Origin: an uncultured Clostridia bacterium
GTDB taxonomy: Bacteria > Bacillota > Clostridia > Oscillospirales > Ruminococcaceae
DNA: 64,000 nucleotides
Assembly (NCBI GenBank): GCA_945910815.1
Contig: CAMDZD010000004.1
Coordinates: forward strand, 62,001-126,000
Direction of reading: 5' to 3'
The notes under the pieces are model-generated. The model did no database searches and was not told the DNA's origin. It saw nothing but the letters and a program-made list of their open reading frames with translations. Position 1 is the stretch's first letter. Each line of letters starts with the position of its first letter. Below are positions 35,442-45,756 of this stretch, piece by piece. Both the position numbers and the translations under genes were made by a program.

Positions 35442-35777
35442 ATGGAAGCTAAAGCTTATTTAAGAAATGCCCGCATATCACCAAGAAAGGTAAGCATCGT
35501 TCTCGACCTTATCAGAAACAAGCCGGTTGACTTAGCACTCGCTGCTTTGGACCTTACTCCCAAGGCCGCAAGCCCGATAGTTTCAAAGCTTGTAAAGTCC
35601 GCTGCGGCTAATGCCGAAAACAACCATAATATGGATAAGGACAACCTTTATGTTGCAGAATGTTTCGTAACACCCGGTCCTATTATGAAGAGAATTATGC
35701 CGAGAGATCATGGCAGAGCATACAGAATTTTAAAGAGAACTTCACATATCACAGTTGTTCTCAAGGAAAAAGAATAA
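35442..35777 (+). CDS. rplV: 50S ribosomal protein L22
   Basis: The ATG at 35442 follows GGAGG by eight bases and gives 111 residues starting M-E-A-K-A-Y-L-R-N. An in-frame start at 35421 sits before that RBS and is rejected. L22's tunnel hairpin is intact ([10 protein letters not shown] near 85). Confidence 0.97.
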   Translation: MEAKAYLRNARISPRKVSIVLDLIRNKPVDLALAALDLTPKAASPIVSKLVKSAAANAENNHNMDKDNLYVAECFVTPGPIMKRIMPRDHGRAYRILKRTSHITVVLKEKE

Positions 35778-35797
35778 TCCCAAGGAGGTTTAGTTTA

Positions 35798-36604
35798 ATG
35801 GGCCAGAAAGTTAATCCGCACGGTCTGCGTGTCGGCGTTATAAAAGATTGGGATTCACGCTGGTTTGCCAATAAGGCAGATTTCGGCGATACTCTCGTTG
35901 AGGACTACAAGGTACGTGAGTACATCATGAGCGTTCTTAACAGAAGGTCTAAGAATCCCGATGACAAGTGCGTTTATGCAGGCGTTCCGAAAATCGAAAT
36001 CGAACGTTTTGCTGATAAAGTCAGAATCCATATCCACTGCTCAAAGCCAGGTATCGTAATCGGCAGAGGCGGTGCTGAAATAGAAAAGCTTAGAACTACT
36101 CTCGAAGCTATGATGAAAAAGCAGGTTTATATCAATATCATTGAAGTAAAACAGCCTGACATCGATGCTCAGCTCGTTGCTGAAAAGATTGCTCACGACC
36201 TCGAAGACAGAGTTTCTTTCAGACGTGCTATGAAACAGTCAATTGGCAGAGCTATGAAACTCGGTGCAAAGGGTATCAAGACAAGAGTTTCCGGCCGTCT
36301 CGCTGGTGCTGAAATCGCAAGAGCTGAAAGCTATCACGAAGGTACTATCCCGCTTCAGACTATCCGTGCTGATATAGATTACGGTTTCGCAGAAGCTGAT
36401 ACAACTTACGGAAAGCTCGGCGTTAAGGTCTGGATTTATAAGGGCGAAGTTCTCAAGGGCGATGCTGCAAAGGCTGCCGAAAAGAGAGAAAAAACTGAAA
36501 GAAAGCCCGAAAGACCTGAAAGAAGAAGACGTGATGACAGAAACGGCGGCAGACGCAATTTCAATAACAAGTCACGTGAAAAAAGAGAAGGAGGTAATCA
36601 GTAA
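35798..36604 (+). CDS. rpsC: 30S ribosomal protein S3 with long basic C-terminal tail
   Basis: The ATG at 35798, preceded by AAGGAGG, gives 268 residues beginning M-G-Q-K-V-N-P-H-G. The KH domain (G-R-G-G-A-E-I-E-K near 90) and C-terminal domain are normal up to about 215. The last 50 residues are an Arg/Lys/Glu-rich tail, longer than the roughly 218-residue Bacillus protein. The stop overlaps the rplP ATG by one base. Longer in-frame starts are in rplV. Confidence 0.97.
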   Translation: MGQKVNPHGLRVGVIKDWDSRWFANKADFGDTLVEDYKVREYIMSVLNRRSKNPDDKCVYAGVPKIEIERFADKVRIHIHCSKPGIVIGRGGAEIEKLRTTLEAMMKKQVYINIIEVKQPDIDAQLVAEKIAHDLEDRVSFRRAMKQSIGRAMKLGAKGIKTRVSGRLAGAEIARAESYHEGTIPLQTIRADIDYGFAEADTTYGKLGVKVWIYKGEVLKGDAAKAAEKREKTERKPERPERRRRDDRNGGRRNFNNKSREKREGGNQ

Positions 36605-37026
36605 TGCTGCTTCCTAAGAGAGTTAAATACCGCAGAGTCCACAGAGGTCGTCTGACTGGTAAAGCATACAGAGGAAATACTGTAACTTATGGCGATTTCG
36701 GTCTTCAGGCTCTTGAACCTGCCTGGATTACTTCCAGACAGATAGAGTCAGCCCGTATCGCTATGACACGTTACATCAAGAGAGGCGGTCAGGTCTGGAT
36801 TAAGATATTCCCCGACAAGCCTATCACAGAAAAGCCTGCTGAAACCCGAATGGGTTCAGGTAAAGGTTCACCGGAATACTGGGTTGCTGTTGTAAAGCCC
36901 GGAAGAGTTCTTTTCGAAATCAAGGGCGTTACTGAAGAAACTGCAAGAGAAGCTATGCGTCTCGCTATGCACAAGCTTCCTATCAAGTGCAAGTTCGTAA
37001 CTAAAGAGCAGGGAGGAGAGCAGTAA
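36604..37026 (+). CDS. rplP: 50S ribosomal protein L16
   Basis: The 140-residue product begins [11 protein letters not shown], with [11 protein letters not shown] near 83. L16 contacts A-site tRNA. RBS GGAGG sits at the end of rpsC, and the stop is directly followed by the rpmC ATG. Confidence 0.98.
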   Translation: MLLPKRVKYRRVHRGRLTGKAYRGNTVTYGDFGLQALEPAWITSRQIESARIAMTRYIKRGGQVWIKIFPDKPITEKPAETRMGSGKGSPEYWVAVVKPGRVLFEIKGVTEETAREAMRLAMHKLPIKCKFVTKEQGGEQ

Positions 37027-37224
37027 ATGAAAGCATCCGAAATCAGAGAAATGACTGCTGAGGAAATGAATCAGAAGCTTGACAGCCTGAAGCAGGAGCT
37101 TTTTGCACTCCGTTTTCAGCTCGCTGTAAATCAGCTCGAAAATACAGCTCGTCTCAAGGCTGTTAAGAAAGATATTGCCCGTATCAAGACTGTTATGCGT
37201 GCAGCAGAACTTGATAAGCAGTAA
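37027..37224 (+). CDS. rpmC: 50S ribosomal protein L29
   Basis: The 65-residue product is helical and begins M-K-A-S-E-I-R-E-M, with E-L-F-A-L-R-F-Q near 25, the usual L29 core. It starts immediately after rplP, with the RBS GGAGG inside rplP. Confidence 0.97.
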   Translation: MKASEIREMTAEEMNQKLDSLKQELFALRFQLAVNQLENTARLKAVKKDIARIKTVMRAAELDKQ

Positions 37225-37241
37225 GAAAGGGAGGATTAGCT

Positions 37242-37499
37242 GTGTCTGAAAGAAACCTCAGAAAAACCAGAGTAGGTAAGGTTGTAAGCGATAAAATGGA
37301 CAAGACTGTTGTTGTTGCTATCATTGACAACGTTAAGCACCCACTCTATAAAAAGATAATCAAGCGTACTGTTAAGCTGAAGGCTCACGATGAAAACAAT
37401 CAGTGCAGAATCGGCGACCGTGTAGAGGTTATGGAAACCCGTCCGCTTTCTAAGGATAAGAGATGGCGTGTTACCAATATTCTCGAAAAGGCTAAGTAA
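37242..37499 (+). CDS. rpsQ: 30S ribosomal protein S17
   Basis: The 85-residue product starts at GTG (37242) after GGGAGG. It has [16 protein letters not shown] and the E-T-R-P-L-S-K loop. S17 binds the 5' domain of 16S rRNA. Confidence 0.97.
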   Translation: MSERNLRKTRVGKVVSDKMDKTVVVAIIDNVKHPLYKKIIKRTVKLKAHDENNQCRIGDRVEVMETRPLSKDKRWRVTNILEKAK

Positions 37500-37540
37500 T
37501 TTAAAATATTTTTTTCCGATTTTGAAAGGAGGAACTCGCT

Positions 37541-37909
37541 GTGATACAGATGCAGACTTATTTGAAAGTCGCTGATAACACAGGTGCTAAGGAACTTATG
37601 TGTATCAGAGTTCTGGGCGGTACTCGCAAAAGATATGCAAATATCGGCGATGTAGTTGTTGCTTCAGTCAAGAAAGCAACACCCGGAGGCGTTGTAAAGA
37701 AGGGCGACGTTGTTAAGGCAGTTATCGTTCGTTCAGCAAAGGGTCTCAGACGTGAGGACGGTACTTATATCCGTTTCGATGAGAACGCTGCTGTTATTGT
37801 TAAAGAAGACAAGAACCCCAAGGGAACTCGTATATTCGGACCTGTTGCTAAGGAACTCCGTGAAAAGGAATTCACTAAAATCCTCAGCCTCGCTCCTGAA
37901 GTACTTTAA
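37541..37909 (+). CDS. rplN: 50S ribosomal protein L14
   Basis: The 122-residue product begins at GTG (37541) with M-I-Q-M-Q-T-Y-L, the universal L14 opening; RBS AAAGGAGG. The [13 protein letters not shown] motif near 100 is complete. L14 touches the 30S subunit through bridge B8. Confidence 0.98.
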   Translation: MIQMQTYLKVADNTGAKELMCIRVLGGTRKRYANIGDVVVASVKKATPGGVVKKGDVVKAVIVRSAKGLRREDGTYIRFDENAAVIVKEDKNPKGTRIFGPVAKELREKEFTKILSLAPEVL

Positions 37910-37927
37910 TGGAGGTGTCATTAAGTT

Positions 37928-38257
37928 ATGAATAAAGTTCACGTAAAAACCGGTGACACCGTTGTTCTGCTTACAGGCTCTGACAAGGGCAAGCAGGGTA
38001 AGGTTCTCGAAGTAAGCCCCAAGGAAGGCAAGGTTATCGTTGAAGGTGTCAACGTTATTACAAAGCACGTTAAGCCTACAAGAGTAGGTCAGCAGGGCGG
38101 TATCGTCAAGGCTGCAGCTCCTCTCTATGCGTGCAAGGTTCAGCTCGTATGCCCCGAATGCAAGAAGCCTACAAGAATTGCTCATAAGTTCGAAGCAGAC
38201 GGCGATAAGGTAAACAAGCTCCGTGTTTGCAAGAAATGCGGTAAATCATTCAAGTAA
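37928..38257 (+). CDS. rplX: 50S ribosomal protein L24 with zinc-ribbon-like C-terminus
   Basis: The 109-residue product has the KOW segment [13 protein letters not shown] near 10. Its C-terminal half has two C-x-x-C pairs, C-P-E-C (near 77) and C-K-K-C (near 103), which suggest a zinc ribbon; Bacillus L24 lacks these cysteines. RBS GGAGGTG 11 bases before ATG. Confidence 0.97.
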   Translation: MNKVHVKTGDTVVLLTGSDKGKQGKVLEVSPKEGKVIVEGVNVITKHVKPTRVGQQGGIVKAAAPLYACKVQLVCPECKKPTRIAHKFEADGDKVNKLRVCKKCGKSFK

Positions 38258-38271
38258 TAAGGAGAAACAAA

Positions 38272-38811
38272 ATGGCTAGATTAAAGGATTATTATATCAG
38301 CGATGTTGCTCCTGCATTGATGAAGAAATTCAATTATAAGAGCGTTATGCAGATTCCGAAGCTCGAAAAGGTTGTAATCAATGTCGGTGCCGGCGAAGCC
38401 AAGGATAATGCCAAGGTTATCGACGCTATTATGAACGACCTCGCTGTTATTACAGGTCAGAAGCCTGTTGTATGCCGTGCCAAGAAATCAGTTGCTAACT
38501 TCAAGCTCCGTGAAGGTATGCCTATCGGTGTTAAGGTTACTCTCAGAAGCGAAAAGATGTACGAATTCGTTGACAAGCTCTTCAATGTTGCTTTCCCGCG
38601 TGTTCGTGACTTCAGAGGTATAAACGGCAACTCTTTCGACGGTAAGGGCAACTATTCAACCGGTATCAAGGAACAGCTCATCTTCCCCGAAATCGAATAC
38701 GATAAAATCGATAAGGTAAGAGGTATGGACATCAACTTCATCACTACTGCCCAGACCGATGAAGAAGCTAAAGAGTTACTCACACTTATGGGTGCTCCGT
38801 TCATCAAGTAA
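38272..38811 (+). CDS. rplE: 50S ribosomal protein L5
   Basis: The 179-residue product has the [10 protein letters not shown] segment near 38 and R-V-R-D-F-R-G-I near 110. L5 binds 5S rRNA. RBS AAGGAGA. Standard length. Confidence 0.98.
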   Translation: MARLKDYYISDVAPALMKKFNYKSVMQIPKLEKVVINVGAGEAKDNAKVIDAIMNDLAVITGQKPVVCRAKKSVANFKLREGMPIGVKVTLRSEKMYEFVDKLFNVAFPRVRDFRGINGNSFDGKGNYSTGIKEQLIFPEIEYDKIDKVRGMDINFITTAQTDEEAKELLTLMGAPFIK

Positions 38812-38831
38812 TTCAGGGAGGTATTTCAAAC

Positions 38832-39017
38832 ATGGCTAAAAAGGCAATGATTAATAAACAGCAGAGAACTCCCAAGTATTCCACAAGAGCATACAACAGA
38901 TGCAAGATTTGTGGCAGACCTCATGCTTATCTCAGAAAGTTCGGCATCTGCCGTATCTGCTTCAGAGAACTTGCTCATGACGGTCAGATTCCGGGTGTTA
39001 AAAAAGCAAGCTGGTAA
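38832..39017 (+). CDS. rpsN: 30S ribosomal protein S14, zinc-binding type
   Basis: The 61-residue product has cysteines 24, 27, 40 and 43 in two C-x-x-C pairs that bind zinc. This short form (type Z) is usual in Firmicutes; the longer Cys-free form is the zinc-free paralogue. RBS GGGAGG. Confidence 0.97.
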   Translation: MAKKAMINKQQRTPKYSTRAYNRCKICGRPHAYLRKFGICRICFRELAHDGQIPGVKKASW

Positions 39018-39041
39018 AATACGAAAAGGAGGTCATTCGGC

Positions 39042-39440
39042 ATGCAGATTACTGATACAATAGCAGATTTGCTGACACGTGTCCGCAATGCGAACACTGC
39101 AAAGCACGCCACTGTTGACGTTCCCGCTTCAAACGTTAAGAAGGCTATTACACAGATTCTCGTTGATGAAGGCTATGTAAAAAGCTTCCAGCTCATTGAA
39201 GACGGCAAGCAGGGTGTTATAAGAATTACACTTAAATATATCGACGGCAAGACTCCTGTTATAACAGGTCTCCGCAGAGTTTCCAAGCCCGGTCTGCGTA
39301 TATACTCAAGCTGTGAGGATATGCCAAAGGTCAGAAAGGGACTCGGCATCGCTATCGTTTCAACTTCAAAGGGTATCGTTACTGACAAGAAGGCAAGAGA
39401 ACTTAACGTTGGTGGCGAAATCCTCGCATACATCTGGTAA
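39042..39440 (+). CDS. rpsH: 30S ribosomal protein S8
   Basis: The 132-residue product has D-L-L-T-R-V-R-N-A near 8 and the conserved C-terminal [10 protein letters not shown] near 105. S8 binds helix 21 of 16S rRNA and represses the spc operon in E. coli. RBS AAAGGAGG. Confidence 0.98.
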   Translation: MQITDTIADLLTRVRNANTAKHATVDVPASNVKKAITQILVDEGYVKSFQLIEDGKQGVIRITLKYIDGKTPVITGLRRVSKPGLRIYSSCEDMPKVRKGLGIAIVSTSKGIVTDKKARELNVGGEILAYIW

Positions 39441-39455
39441 GGAGGATATACTGAT

Positions 39456-40001
39456 ATGTCAAGAATCGGTAAAATGCCTATTAGTGTTCCGGCAGGTGTT
39501 GAAGTTAAAAACGACAACAATACCATTACAGTCAAAGGACCTAAGGGCGAACTGACTAAGCAGTTCAGCAAGGAACTTAATATAGATATTGCTGACGGAG
39601 TTATTACTGTCAGCAGACCGTCAGACGATAAAAAACACAGGTCACTTCACGGTCTGACAAGAACTCTCATTGCAAATATGGTTGAGGGTGTTACAAACGG
39701 ATTTTCAAAGACTCTCGAAATCGAAGGTGTTGGTTACCGTGCTGCCAAGCAGGGAAATAAGATTACTCTTAACCTCGGCTTCTCACATCCGGTAGTTTTC
39801 GAGGAAACAGACCTTGTTAAGCTCGATGTTCCACAGCCTAACAAGATTGTTGTAAGCAGTATTGACAAACAGGCTGTTGGTCAGTTCGCTGCTGAAATCC
39901 GTGAAAAACGTCCTCCTGAACCTTATAAGGGCAAGGGAATCAGATATGCCGGCGAACATATCATTCGCAAGGAAGGTAAAGCCGGTAAGGGTAAGAAGTA
40001 A
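39456..40001 (+). CDS. rplF: 50S ribosomal protein L6
   Basis: The 181-residue product has two similar domains and the C-terminal motif R-P-P-E-P-Y-K-G-K-G near 153. RBS GGAGG at the end of rpsH. Normal length. Confidence 0.98.
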   Translation: MSRIGKMPISVPAGVEVKNDNNTITVKGPKGELTKQFSKELNIDIADGVITVSRPSDDKKHRSLHGLTRTLIANMVEGVTNGFSKTLEIEGVGYRAAKQGNKITLNLGFSHPVVFEETDLVKLDVPQPNKIVVSSIDKQAVGQFAAEIREKRPPEPYKGKGIRYAGEHIIRKEGKAGKGKK

Positions 40002-40020
40002 TTAAAAGGAGTAAATTGCT

Positions 40021-40380
40021 ATGATTAAAAAAATTGACAGCAATAAGGCGAGACTCAAGAGACATCGCAGAGTTCGTGCGAAAATTTCCGGTACTCCTGA
40101 GCGTCCCCGTCTTAACGTCTATCGTTCAACAAAGCATATATATGCCCAGATTATCGATGACGTGAACGGCGTAACTCTTGCTTCTGCTTCCAGCATGGAT
40201 AAGGGTTTTGAAGGCAACGGCGGAAACGTTGAAGGTGCCCGTACAGTAGGTGCTATGATTGCTAAAAATGCACTCGAAAAGGGTATATCTGAAGTTGTTT
40301 TTGACCGTGGCGGTTACCTTTATCACGGAAGAATCAAGGAGCTTGCAGAAGGCGCACGTGAAAACGGTCTTAAATTCTAA
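40021..40380 (+). CDS. rplR: 50S ribosomal protein L18
   Basis: The 119-residue product binds 5S rRNA. Its [10 protein letters not shown] opening and [10 protein letters not shown] near 95 are typical. RBS AAAAGGAG. Confidence 0.97.
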   Translation: MIKKIDSNKARLKRHRRVRAKISGTPERPRLNVYRSTKHIYAQIIDDVNGVTLASASSMDKGFEGNGGNVEGARTVGAMIAKNALEKGISEVVFDRGGYLYHGRIKELAEGARENGLKF

Positions 40381-40395
40381 GAGGGAGGTTAAATG

Positions 40396-40896
40396 ATGGC
40401 TAAAATAGATGCACAGGGTCTTGAACTCGCTGAAAAGGTTGTTGCTATCAACCGTGTTTCCAAGACTGTTAAGGGCGGACGTATCATGAAGTTCTCTGCA
40501 CTCGTTGTTGTCGGAGACGGTAACGGTACTGTTGGCTTCGGTCTCGGAAAATCCGGAGAAGTTCCGGACGCTATCCGCAAGGGTATTGAAGATGCTAAGA
40601 AAAACCTCATCAAGGTCGCATTAAAAGGCACTACAATCCCTCACGAAATTATCGGCAAATTCGGAGCAGGCGAAGTTCTTATGAAACCCGCTGCACCCGG
40701 TACCGGTGTTATCGCCGGCGGTCCTGTCCGTGCCGTAATCGAAGTAGCAGGCATTAAGGATATAAGAACTAAATCACTCCGTTCCAATAATCCCTGCAAC
40801 GTTGTAAGAGCTACTATAAACGGTCTCGCTGAATGTACTACTGCTAAGGAAGTAGCCGAAAAGAGAGGCAAGTCCGTTAAGGAAATTTTAGGTTAA
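40396..40896 (+). CDS. rpsE: 30S ribosomal protein S5
   Basis: Two ATGs adjoin (40393 and 40396). The second is seven bases after GGGAGG and is preferred, giving 166 residues beginning M-A-K-I-D-A. The double-stranded RNA-binding domain ([11 protein letters not shown] near 18) and the G-x-G-x-x-A helix near 95-120 are present. S5 controls decoding accuracy. Confidence 0.97.
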   Translation: MAKIDAQGLELAEKVVAINRVSKTVKGGRIMKFSALVVVGDGNGTVGFGLGKSGEVPDAIRKGIEDAKKNLIKVALKGTTIPHEIIGKFGAGEVLMKPAAPGTGVIAGGPVRAVIEVAGIKDIRTKSLRSNNPCNVVRATINGLAECTTAKEVAEKRGKSVKEILG

Positions 40897-40910
40897 GGGA
40901 GATTTGAGAA

Positions 40911-41087
40911 ATGGCAAAGGAAATCAAACTCGTAAAAAGCCTTATCGGCAGAAAAAAAGACCAGATTGCTACTGCTCAGTCACTCGGACTTAAAAAAGTA
41001 GGCGATGTTACTACTCAGCCCGACAACGAGCAGACAAACGGTAAAATAAAGAAGATTATCCACCTCGTTGAGGTACATGAAGCGTAA
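40911..41087 (+). CDS. rpmD: 50S ribosomal protein L30
   Basis: A 58-codon gene between rpsE and rplO. The product starts [13 protein letters not shown] and has the L30 core G-L-K-K-V-G-D-V near 27. RBS AAGGGAGA lies 10 bases before the ATG. It fills the usual L30 slot of the operon. Confidence 0.96.
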   Translation: MAKEIKLVKSLIGRKKDQIATAQSLGLKKVGDVTTQPDNEQTNGKIKKIIHLVEVHEA

Positions 41088-41105
41088 GCAAGGAGGTGCA
41101 AAACC

Positions 41106-41546
41106 ATGAAAATTCACGAATTAACACCTGCTCCTGATTCCAATAAGGAAGTAAAGCGTGTCGGCAGAGGCCACGGCTCAGGAAACGGCAAGACAGCAGG
41201 CAAAGGTCACAAGGGTCAGAACGCTCGTTCAGGCGGTGGAGTAAGAATCGGCTTTGAAGGCGGTCAGATGCCCCTCGCAAGACGTATCCCTAAGAGAGGT
41301 TTCAACAACATTTTCGCTACAAAGTATGCTGTTGTAAATGTTTCAGACCTCAATAAATTCAAGGACGGTACTGTTGTTGATACAGAACTCCTTATCGCAT
41401 CAGGACTTGTTAAGAAAGTAAACGACGGTGTCAAGATTCTCGGCAACGGCGAACTTACAGCAAAACTCACAGTAAAGGCTGCTAAATTCTCACAGAGTGC
41501 AATCGAAAAAATCGAAAAGGCTGGCGGGAAAGCAGAGGTGATGTAA
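41106..41546 (+). CDS. rplO: 50S ribosomal protein L15
   Basis: The 146-residue product has the Gly/Lys-rich start ([12 protein letters not shown] near 20) and a globular C-terminal domain. RBS AAGGAGG. The stop is one base before the secY GTG. Confidence 0.97.
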   Translation: MKIHELTPAPDSNKEVKRVGRGHGSGNGKTAGKGHKGQNARSGGGVRIGFEGGQMPLARRIPKRGFNNIFATKYAVVNVSDLNKFKDGTVVDTELLIASGLVKKVNDGVKILGNGELTAKLTVKAAKFSQSAIEKIEKAGGKAEVM

Positions 41547-41547
41547 T

Positions 41548-42861
41548 GTGTTTGAAACTCTCAGGAAAGCATGGAAATCACCTGATTTAAGAAAGAAACT
41601 TCTTTACACATTACTCATGATTGTTATATTCAGAATCGGAAGTGCCATAACCGTTCCGTATCTCGATACAACGGCTGTCGGAAGCTGGATGACAACTAAT
41701 GCGACAAACGGAAACTTTCTCGAATATCTGAATACTATGACAGGCGGTGCGTTGTCAAAGGCAACGATATTCTGTCTGTCAATTACCCCTTATATCAACG
41801 CATCAATTATCATACAGCTTCTGACGTATGCTCTCCCTCCGCTTGAACGTCTTCAGAGCGAGGGCGAGGAGGGCAGAAAGAAAATCGGAAAGATTACCGC
41901 ATATGTTTCTCTCGGACTTTCCGCTTTTATGTCATATGCCTACTATCTGACACTCAAAAGTCAGATGAATGCTGTAAAATATACTGAAGGATTTCAGGGC
42001 GTTTTCGCCGCTGCTGTAATTATTCTTTCATTTATGGCAGGTTCTTCACTTGTTGTCTGGATGGGCAACAGAATCAATGAAAAGGGTATCGGTAACGGTG
42101 TATCAATGATACTTTTCGCCGGTATAGTCGCAAGATTCCCTACCGATGTAGGTACTCTCATAAGACTTACTTCTGACAACCCTAATCCATATCTTTTCGT
42201 TTCAGTCGGAGTTCTCATATTCTTCGTTGCTATCATAGGTTTCGTTGTATTTATGAATGAATCCGAAAGACGAATCACTATTCAGTATGCTAAGCGTGTT
42301 GTCGGAAACAGACAGTATGCAGGTCAGAAAACACACATACCGATTAAAATCTGTATGAGCGGTGTTATGCCGATTATCTTCGCAATGTCATTTATGTCAC
42401 TGCCGTCGACAATCCAGCTCTTTAAACCTCTTGACCCGACTGTTACATCTGGTTTCTATTATCACTTCTGCAAATTCTTCAGCACTCAGAGCATTTCATA
42501 TGCCGTAATCTATTTCCTTTTGATTATCGGCTTCAACTATTTCTACGTTTCAATGCAGTACAATCCTATTGAAATTGCAAACGGTCTTCGTCAGAATAAC
42601 GGTGCTATCCCCGGTATAAGACCCGGCAAGCCCACTTCCGATTATATTCAGAAGGTTCTCTCAAAGATTACTCTTGTAGGTGCAGTATTCCTCGGAATAA
42701 TCGCTATAATCCCTATATTTATGACTATGGCTGATTCAAACCTTGCATCACTTTCAATGGGCGGTACTTCAATACTTATCGTTGTAAGCGTTGCTCTCGA
42801 AACAGTCCGTATGATTGAGTCACAGCTTATGATGAAAGAACATAAAGGTTTCTTACGTTAA
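41548..42861 (+). CDS. secY: Protein translocase subunit SecY
   Basis: The 437-residue product starts at GTG (41548), with AGAGGTG as RBS inside rplO. Ten membrane helices are visible. Family features include F-R-I-G-S near 30, the plug-region G-N-F near 56, and the cytoplasmic loop Q-Y-A-K-R-V-V-G near 245. With SecE and SecG it forms the export channel. Co-transcribed with ribosomal proteins as usual. Confidence 0.98.
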   Translation: MFETLRKAWKSPDLRKKLLYTLLMIVIFRIGSAITVPYLDTTAVGSWMTTNATNGNFLEYLNTMTGGALSKATIFCLSITPYINASIIIQLLTYALPPLERLQSEGEEGRKKIGKITAYVSLGLSAFMSYAYYLTLKSQMNAVKYTEGFQGVFAAAVIILSFMAGSSLVVWMGNRINEKGIGNGVSMILFAGIVARFPTDVGTLIRLTSDNPNPYLFVSVGVLIFFVAIIGFVVFMNESERRITIQYAKRVVGNRQYAGQKTHIPIKICMSGVMPIIFAMSFMSLPSTIQLFKPLDPTVTSGFYYHFCKFFSTQSISYAVIYFLLIIGFNYFYVSMQYNPIEIANGLRQNNGAIPGIRPGKPTSDYIQKVLSKITLVGAVFLGIIAIIPIFMTMADSNLASLSMGGTSILIVVSVALETVRMIESQLMMKEHKGFLR

Positions 42862-42883
42862 GCTTTAAAAGGAGGATATATCA

Positions 42884-43516
42884 ATGAACCTTATATTTTT
42901 AGGCGCACCCGGTGCCGGTAAAGGTACTCAGGCAGAAAAGATTTCAGAGGCTTTTAATATTCCGCAGATTTCTACGGGAAATATTCTCCGTGAAGCTGTT
43001 AAGAACGGTACGGAATACGGTCTCAAAGCTAAAGAAGCTATGGAAAGCGGTGCTTTGGTTTCCGATGAAATCGTTATCGGAATCCTTCAGGACAGAATCG
43101 CTAAGGACGACTGCAAAAACGGCTTTATCCTTGACGGTTTCCCGAGAACTGTTCCGCAGGCTGAAGCTCTTGACGCTATGGGAATCAAAATCGACAAGGT
43201 TATCGAAATTGATGTTCCGGACGAAAAAATAAAGAACAGACTTTCCGGCAGACGTGTATGCGAAGGTTGCGGTGCTTCCTATCATATCGAGTACAACCCT
43301 TCAAAGGTTGACGGAATCTGTGACAAGTGCGGTGCTAAGACTGTTATCCGTAAGGACGACCAGCCCGAAACCGTTCTTGAAAGACTTGCTGTTTATCATG
43401 AAAAAACAGCTCCCCTTAAAGATTATTATGCAAATCAGGGCAAGCTTGTTACTGTTGAGGGTCAGGAAGAAGTTGCTGACACCTACAAACTTACTCTCAA
43501 AGCAGTAGAGGCATAA
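42884..43516 (+). CDS. adk: Adenylate kinase, zinc-lid form
   Basis: The 210-residue product has the P-loop G-A-P-G-A-G-K-G-T (7-15), the AMP-site D-G-F-P-R-T and a lid with four cysteines (C-E-G-C and C-D-K-C, near 127-150) that should bind zinc. RBS AAAGGAGG. It converts ATP plus AMP to two ADP. Confidence 0.98.
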   Translation: MNLIFLGAPGAGKGTQAEKISEAFNIPQISTGNILREAVKNGTEYGLKAKEAMESGALVSDEIVIGILQDRIAKDDCKNGFILDGFPRTVPQAEALDAMGIKIDKVIEIDVPDEKIKNRLSGRRVCEGCGASYHIEYNPSKVDGICDKCGAKTVIRKDDQPETVLERLAVYHEKTAPLKDYYANQGKLVTVEGQEEVADTYKLTLKAVEA

Positions 43517-43522
43517 TTAAAA

Positions 43523-44272
43523 ATGATAAGTATAAAATCAAAATCCGATTTGGCTAAAATGCGTGATGCCGGTAAAATTGCCGGTTCAGCATTGAAGCTT
43601 GCGGGTGAATCTATAAAGGCAGGCATGACTACTTTAGAACTGGACAAGATTATCCATGACTATATAGTAAAATGCGGTGCAACCCCGTCTTTTCTGAATT
43701 ACGGAGGTTTCCCCGGAAGTGCCTGCATTTCTATCAATAACGAGGTTATCCACGGAATACCCCGTGCTTCAAAAATAATCCATGAAGGTGACATAGTAAG
43801 CGTCGATGTGGGTGCTTATTACAACGGCTTTCACAGCGATAACTGTGCTACCTTTCCATGCGGAAAAATTTCAGATGAAGCTAAAGCATTGCTGGAAGTT
43901 ACTGAGGCAAGCCTTTATGAAGGTATCAAAATGGCTCAGGTCGGCAACAGACTGGGCGATATATGTCATGCTGTTGAAGAATACTGCTCATCAAGGGGCT
44001 ACGGTATCGTAAGAAATTACTGCGGTCACGGTATAGGCAGAAATCTTCATGAAGACCCCGAAATCCCGAATTACGGAAAAGCAGGACATGGACCGAGACT
44101 GACTGCCGGAATGACCTTATGCATAGAACCTATGATTAATGTCAAAGGTGACGGCGTTAAGGTTATGAAGGACGGCTGGACTGTACTTACATCAAGCGGT
44201 TCGCTTTCAGCTCATTTTGAACAGGAAATAGCTATAACTGCAGACGGTCCTGTCGTACTGACAAGACCCTGA
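43523..44272 (+). CDS. map: Type I methionine aminopeptidase
   Basis: The 249-residue product has the metal ligands of the family: Asp in S-V-D-V-G-A near 94, Asp in S-D-N-C-A near 105, His in G-H-G-I-G near 170, Glu in I-E-P-M near 203, and Glu in F-E-Q-E near 234. It removes the start methionine from new proteins. RBS is weak and the gene starts six bases after adk. Confidence 0.98.
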   Translation: MISIKSKSDLAKMRDAGKIAGSALKLAGESIKAGMTTLELDKIIHDYIVKCGATPSFLNYGGFPGSACISINNEVIHGIPRASKIIHEGDIVSVDVGAYYNGFHSDNCATFPCGKISDEAKALLEVTEASLYEGIKMAQVGNRLGDICHAVEEYCSSRGYGIVRNYCGHGIGRNLHEDPEIPNYGKAGHGPRLTAGMTLCIEPMINVKGDGVKVMKDGWTVLTSSGSLSAHFEQEIAITADGPVVLTRP

Positions 44273-44288
44273 CAGGGAGAAGACTGCT

Positions 44289-44534
44289 GTGAATGTTTCA
44301 AAAGGTCTGATTGTAATGGCAACCGCCGGACGTGATTGCGGAAGCTTGTTTGTAATAACCGGAAATGAGAACCAGTACTGCCTGATTGCGGACGGCAAAA
44401 GCAGAAAGCTCTCCTCTCCGAAACGCAAAAATCCCAAGCATCTCAAATTCACTGAAAAGTGTGTTGACCTGAACAATATGACTGATAAAAAGCTGAAAAA
44501 AATACTGAGTGAATACTCGGACGAACTGACCTGA
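44289..44534 (+). CDS. KOW-domain RNA-binding protein, L14e-like
   Basis: The 81-residue product starts at GTG (44289). The first 35 residues form a KOW motif ([13 protein letters not shown] near 6), as in archaeal/eukaryotic L14e. The position between map and infA is conserved in Clostridia. Probably ribosome-associated; exact role not established. Confidence 0.9.
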   Translation: MNVSKGLIVMATAGRDCGSLFVITGNENQYCLIADGKSRKLSSPKRKNPKHLKFTEKCVDLNNMTDKKLKKILSEYSDELT

Positions 44535-44551
44535 GGAGGTATATTCAGAAA

Positions 44552-44918
<367 letters not shown>

Positions 44919-44951
44919 TCGGCTGCTATTCTCAATGGAGGTAAAGAAAAT

Positions 44952-45320
44952 ATGGCAAGAATTTCTGGTGTTGACCTTCCAAAAAATAAGAGAGTTGAAA
45001 TCGGACTCACTTATATTTATGGAATAGGTCTTCCGACTGCTAAGACAATCCTCGCTGAAACAGGTGTTAATCCTGATACAAGAGTAAAAGACCTCGCAGA
45101 GGAAGATGTCGCAAAGCTTCGTGACTATATCGACGCTCACTACACTGTTGAAGGTGACCTTCGTCGTAAAGTCGCACTTAACATAAAGAGACTTGTTGAA
45201 ATCGGCTGTTACAGAGGCGTTCGTCACCGTAAGGGTCTGCCTGTAAGAGGTCAGAGAACCAAGACAAACGCAAGAACCCGTAAAGGTCCGGTTAAGACAA
45301 TCGCTAACAAGAAGAAGTAA
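44952..45320 (+). CDS. rpsM: 30S ribosomal protein S13
   Basis: The 122-residue product begins [10 protein letters not shown] and ends with the basic tail [15 protein letters not shown]13 bridges to the 50S subunit. RBS GGAGG. Confidence 0.98.
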   Translation: MARISGVDLPKNKRVEIGLTYIYGIGLPTAKTILAETGVNPDTRVKDLAEEDVAKLRDYIDAHYTVEGDLRRKVALNIKRLVEIGCYRGVRHRKGLPVRGQRTKTNARTRKGPVKTIANKKK

Positions 45321-45334
45321 GGAGGGTGTGAACT

Positions 45335-45736
45335 TTGGCACAGCAGAAAAAAAAGGTTACAACCGTAAGAAGACGCAGAGAGCGTAAGAATATCGAAAGC
45401 GGAGCAGTTCATATTCAGTCCACTTTCAATAACACTATCGTAACTATCACAGATACTCAGGGAAATGCTATTTCATGGGCAAGTGCAGGCGGACTCGGTT
45501 TCAGAGGTTCAAGAAAATCAACTCCGTTCGCTGCTCAGACAGCTGCTGAAACAGCTGCAAAGGCTGCTATGGAACACGGTCTTAAAACTGTTGAAGTTTA
45601 TGTAAAAGGACCCGGTTCAGGCCGTGAAGCTGCTATCAGAGCACTCCAGACAGTAGGACTCGAAGTAAAGATGATTAAGGACGTTACTCCTATTCCTCAT
45701 AACGGCTGCCGTCCGCCTAAAAGAAGACGTGTCTAA
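45335..45736 (+). CDS. rpsK: 30S ribosomal protein S11
   Basis: The 133-residue product starts with TTG at 45335 after GGAGGGTG; no in-frame ATG exists near. The body [12 protein letters not shown] near 25 and [12 protein letters not shown] at the end are standard. Confidence 0.97.
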   Translation: MAQQKKKVTTVRRRRERKNIESGAVHIQSTFNNTIVTITDTQGNAISWASAGGLGFRGSRKSTPFAAQTAAETAAKAAMEHGLKTVEVYVKGPGSGREAAIRALQTVGLEVKMIKDVTPIPHNGCRPPKRRRV

Positions 45737-45756
45737 TTTACAGGAGGTGTTATTAA

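Noticed and set aside
37733..38185. Minus-strand 150-codon frame across rplN and rplX
   Set aside because: Antisense of ribosomal genes; no RBS.
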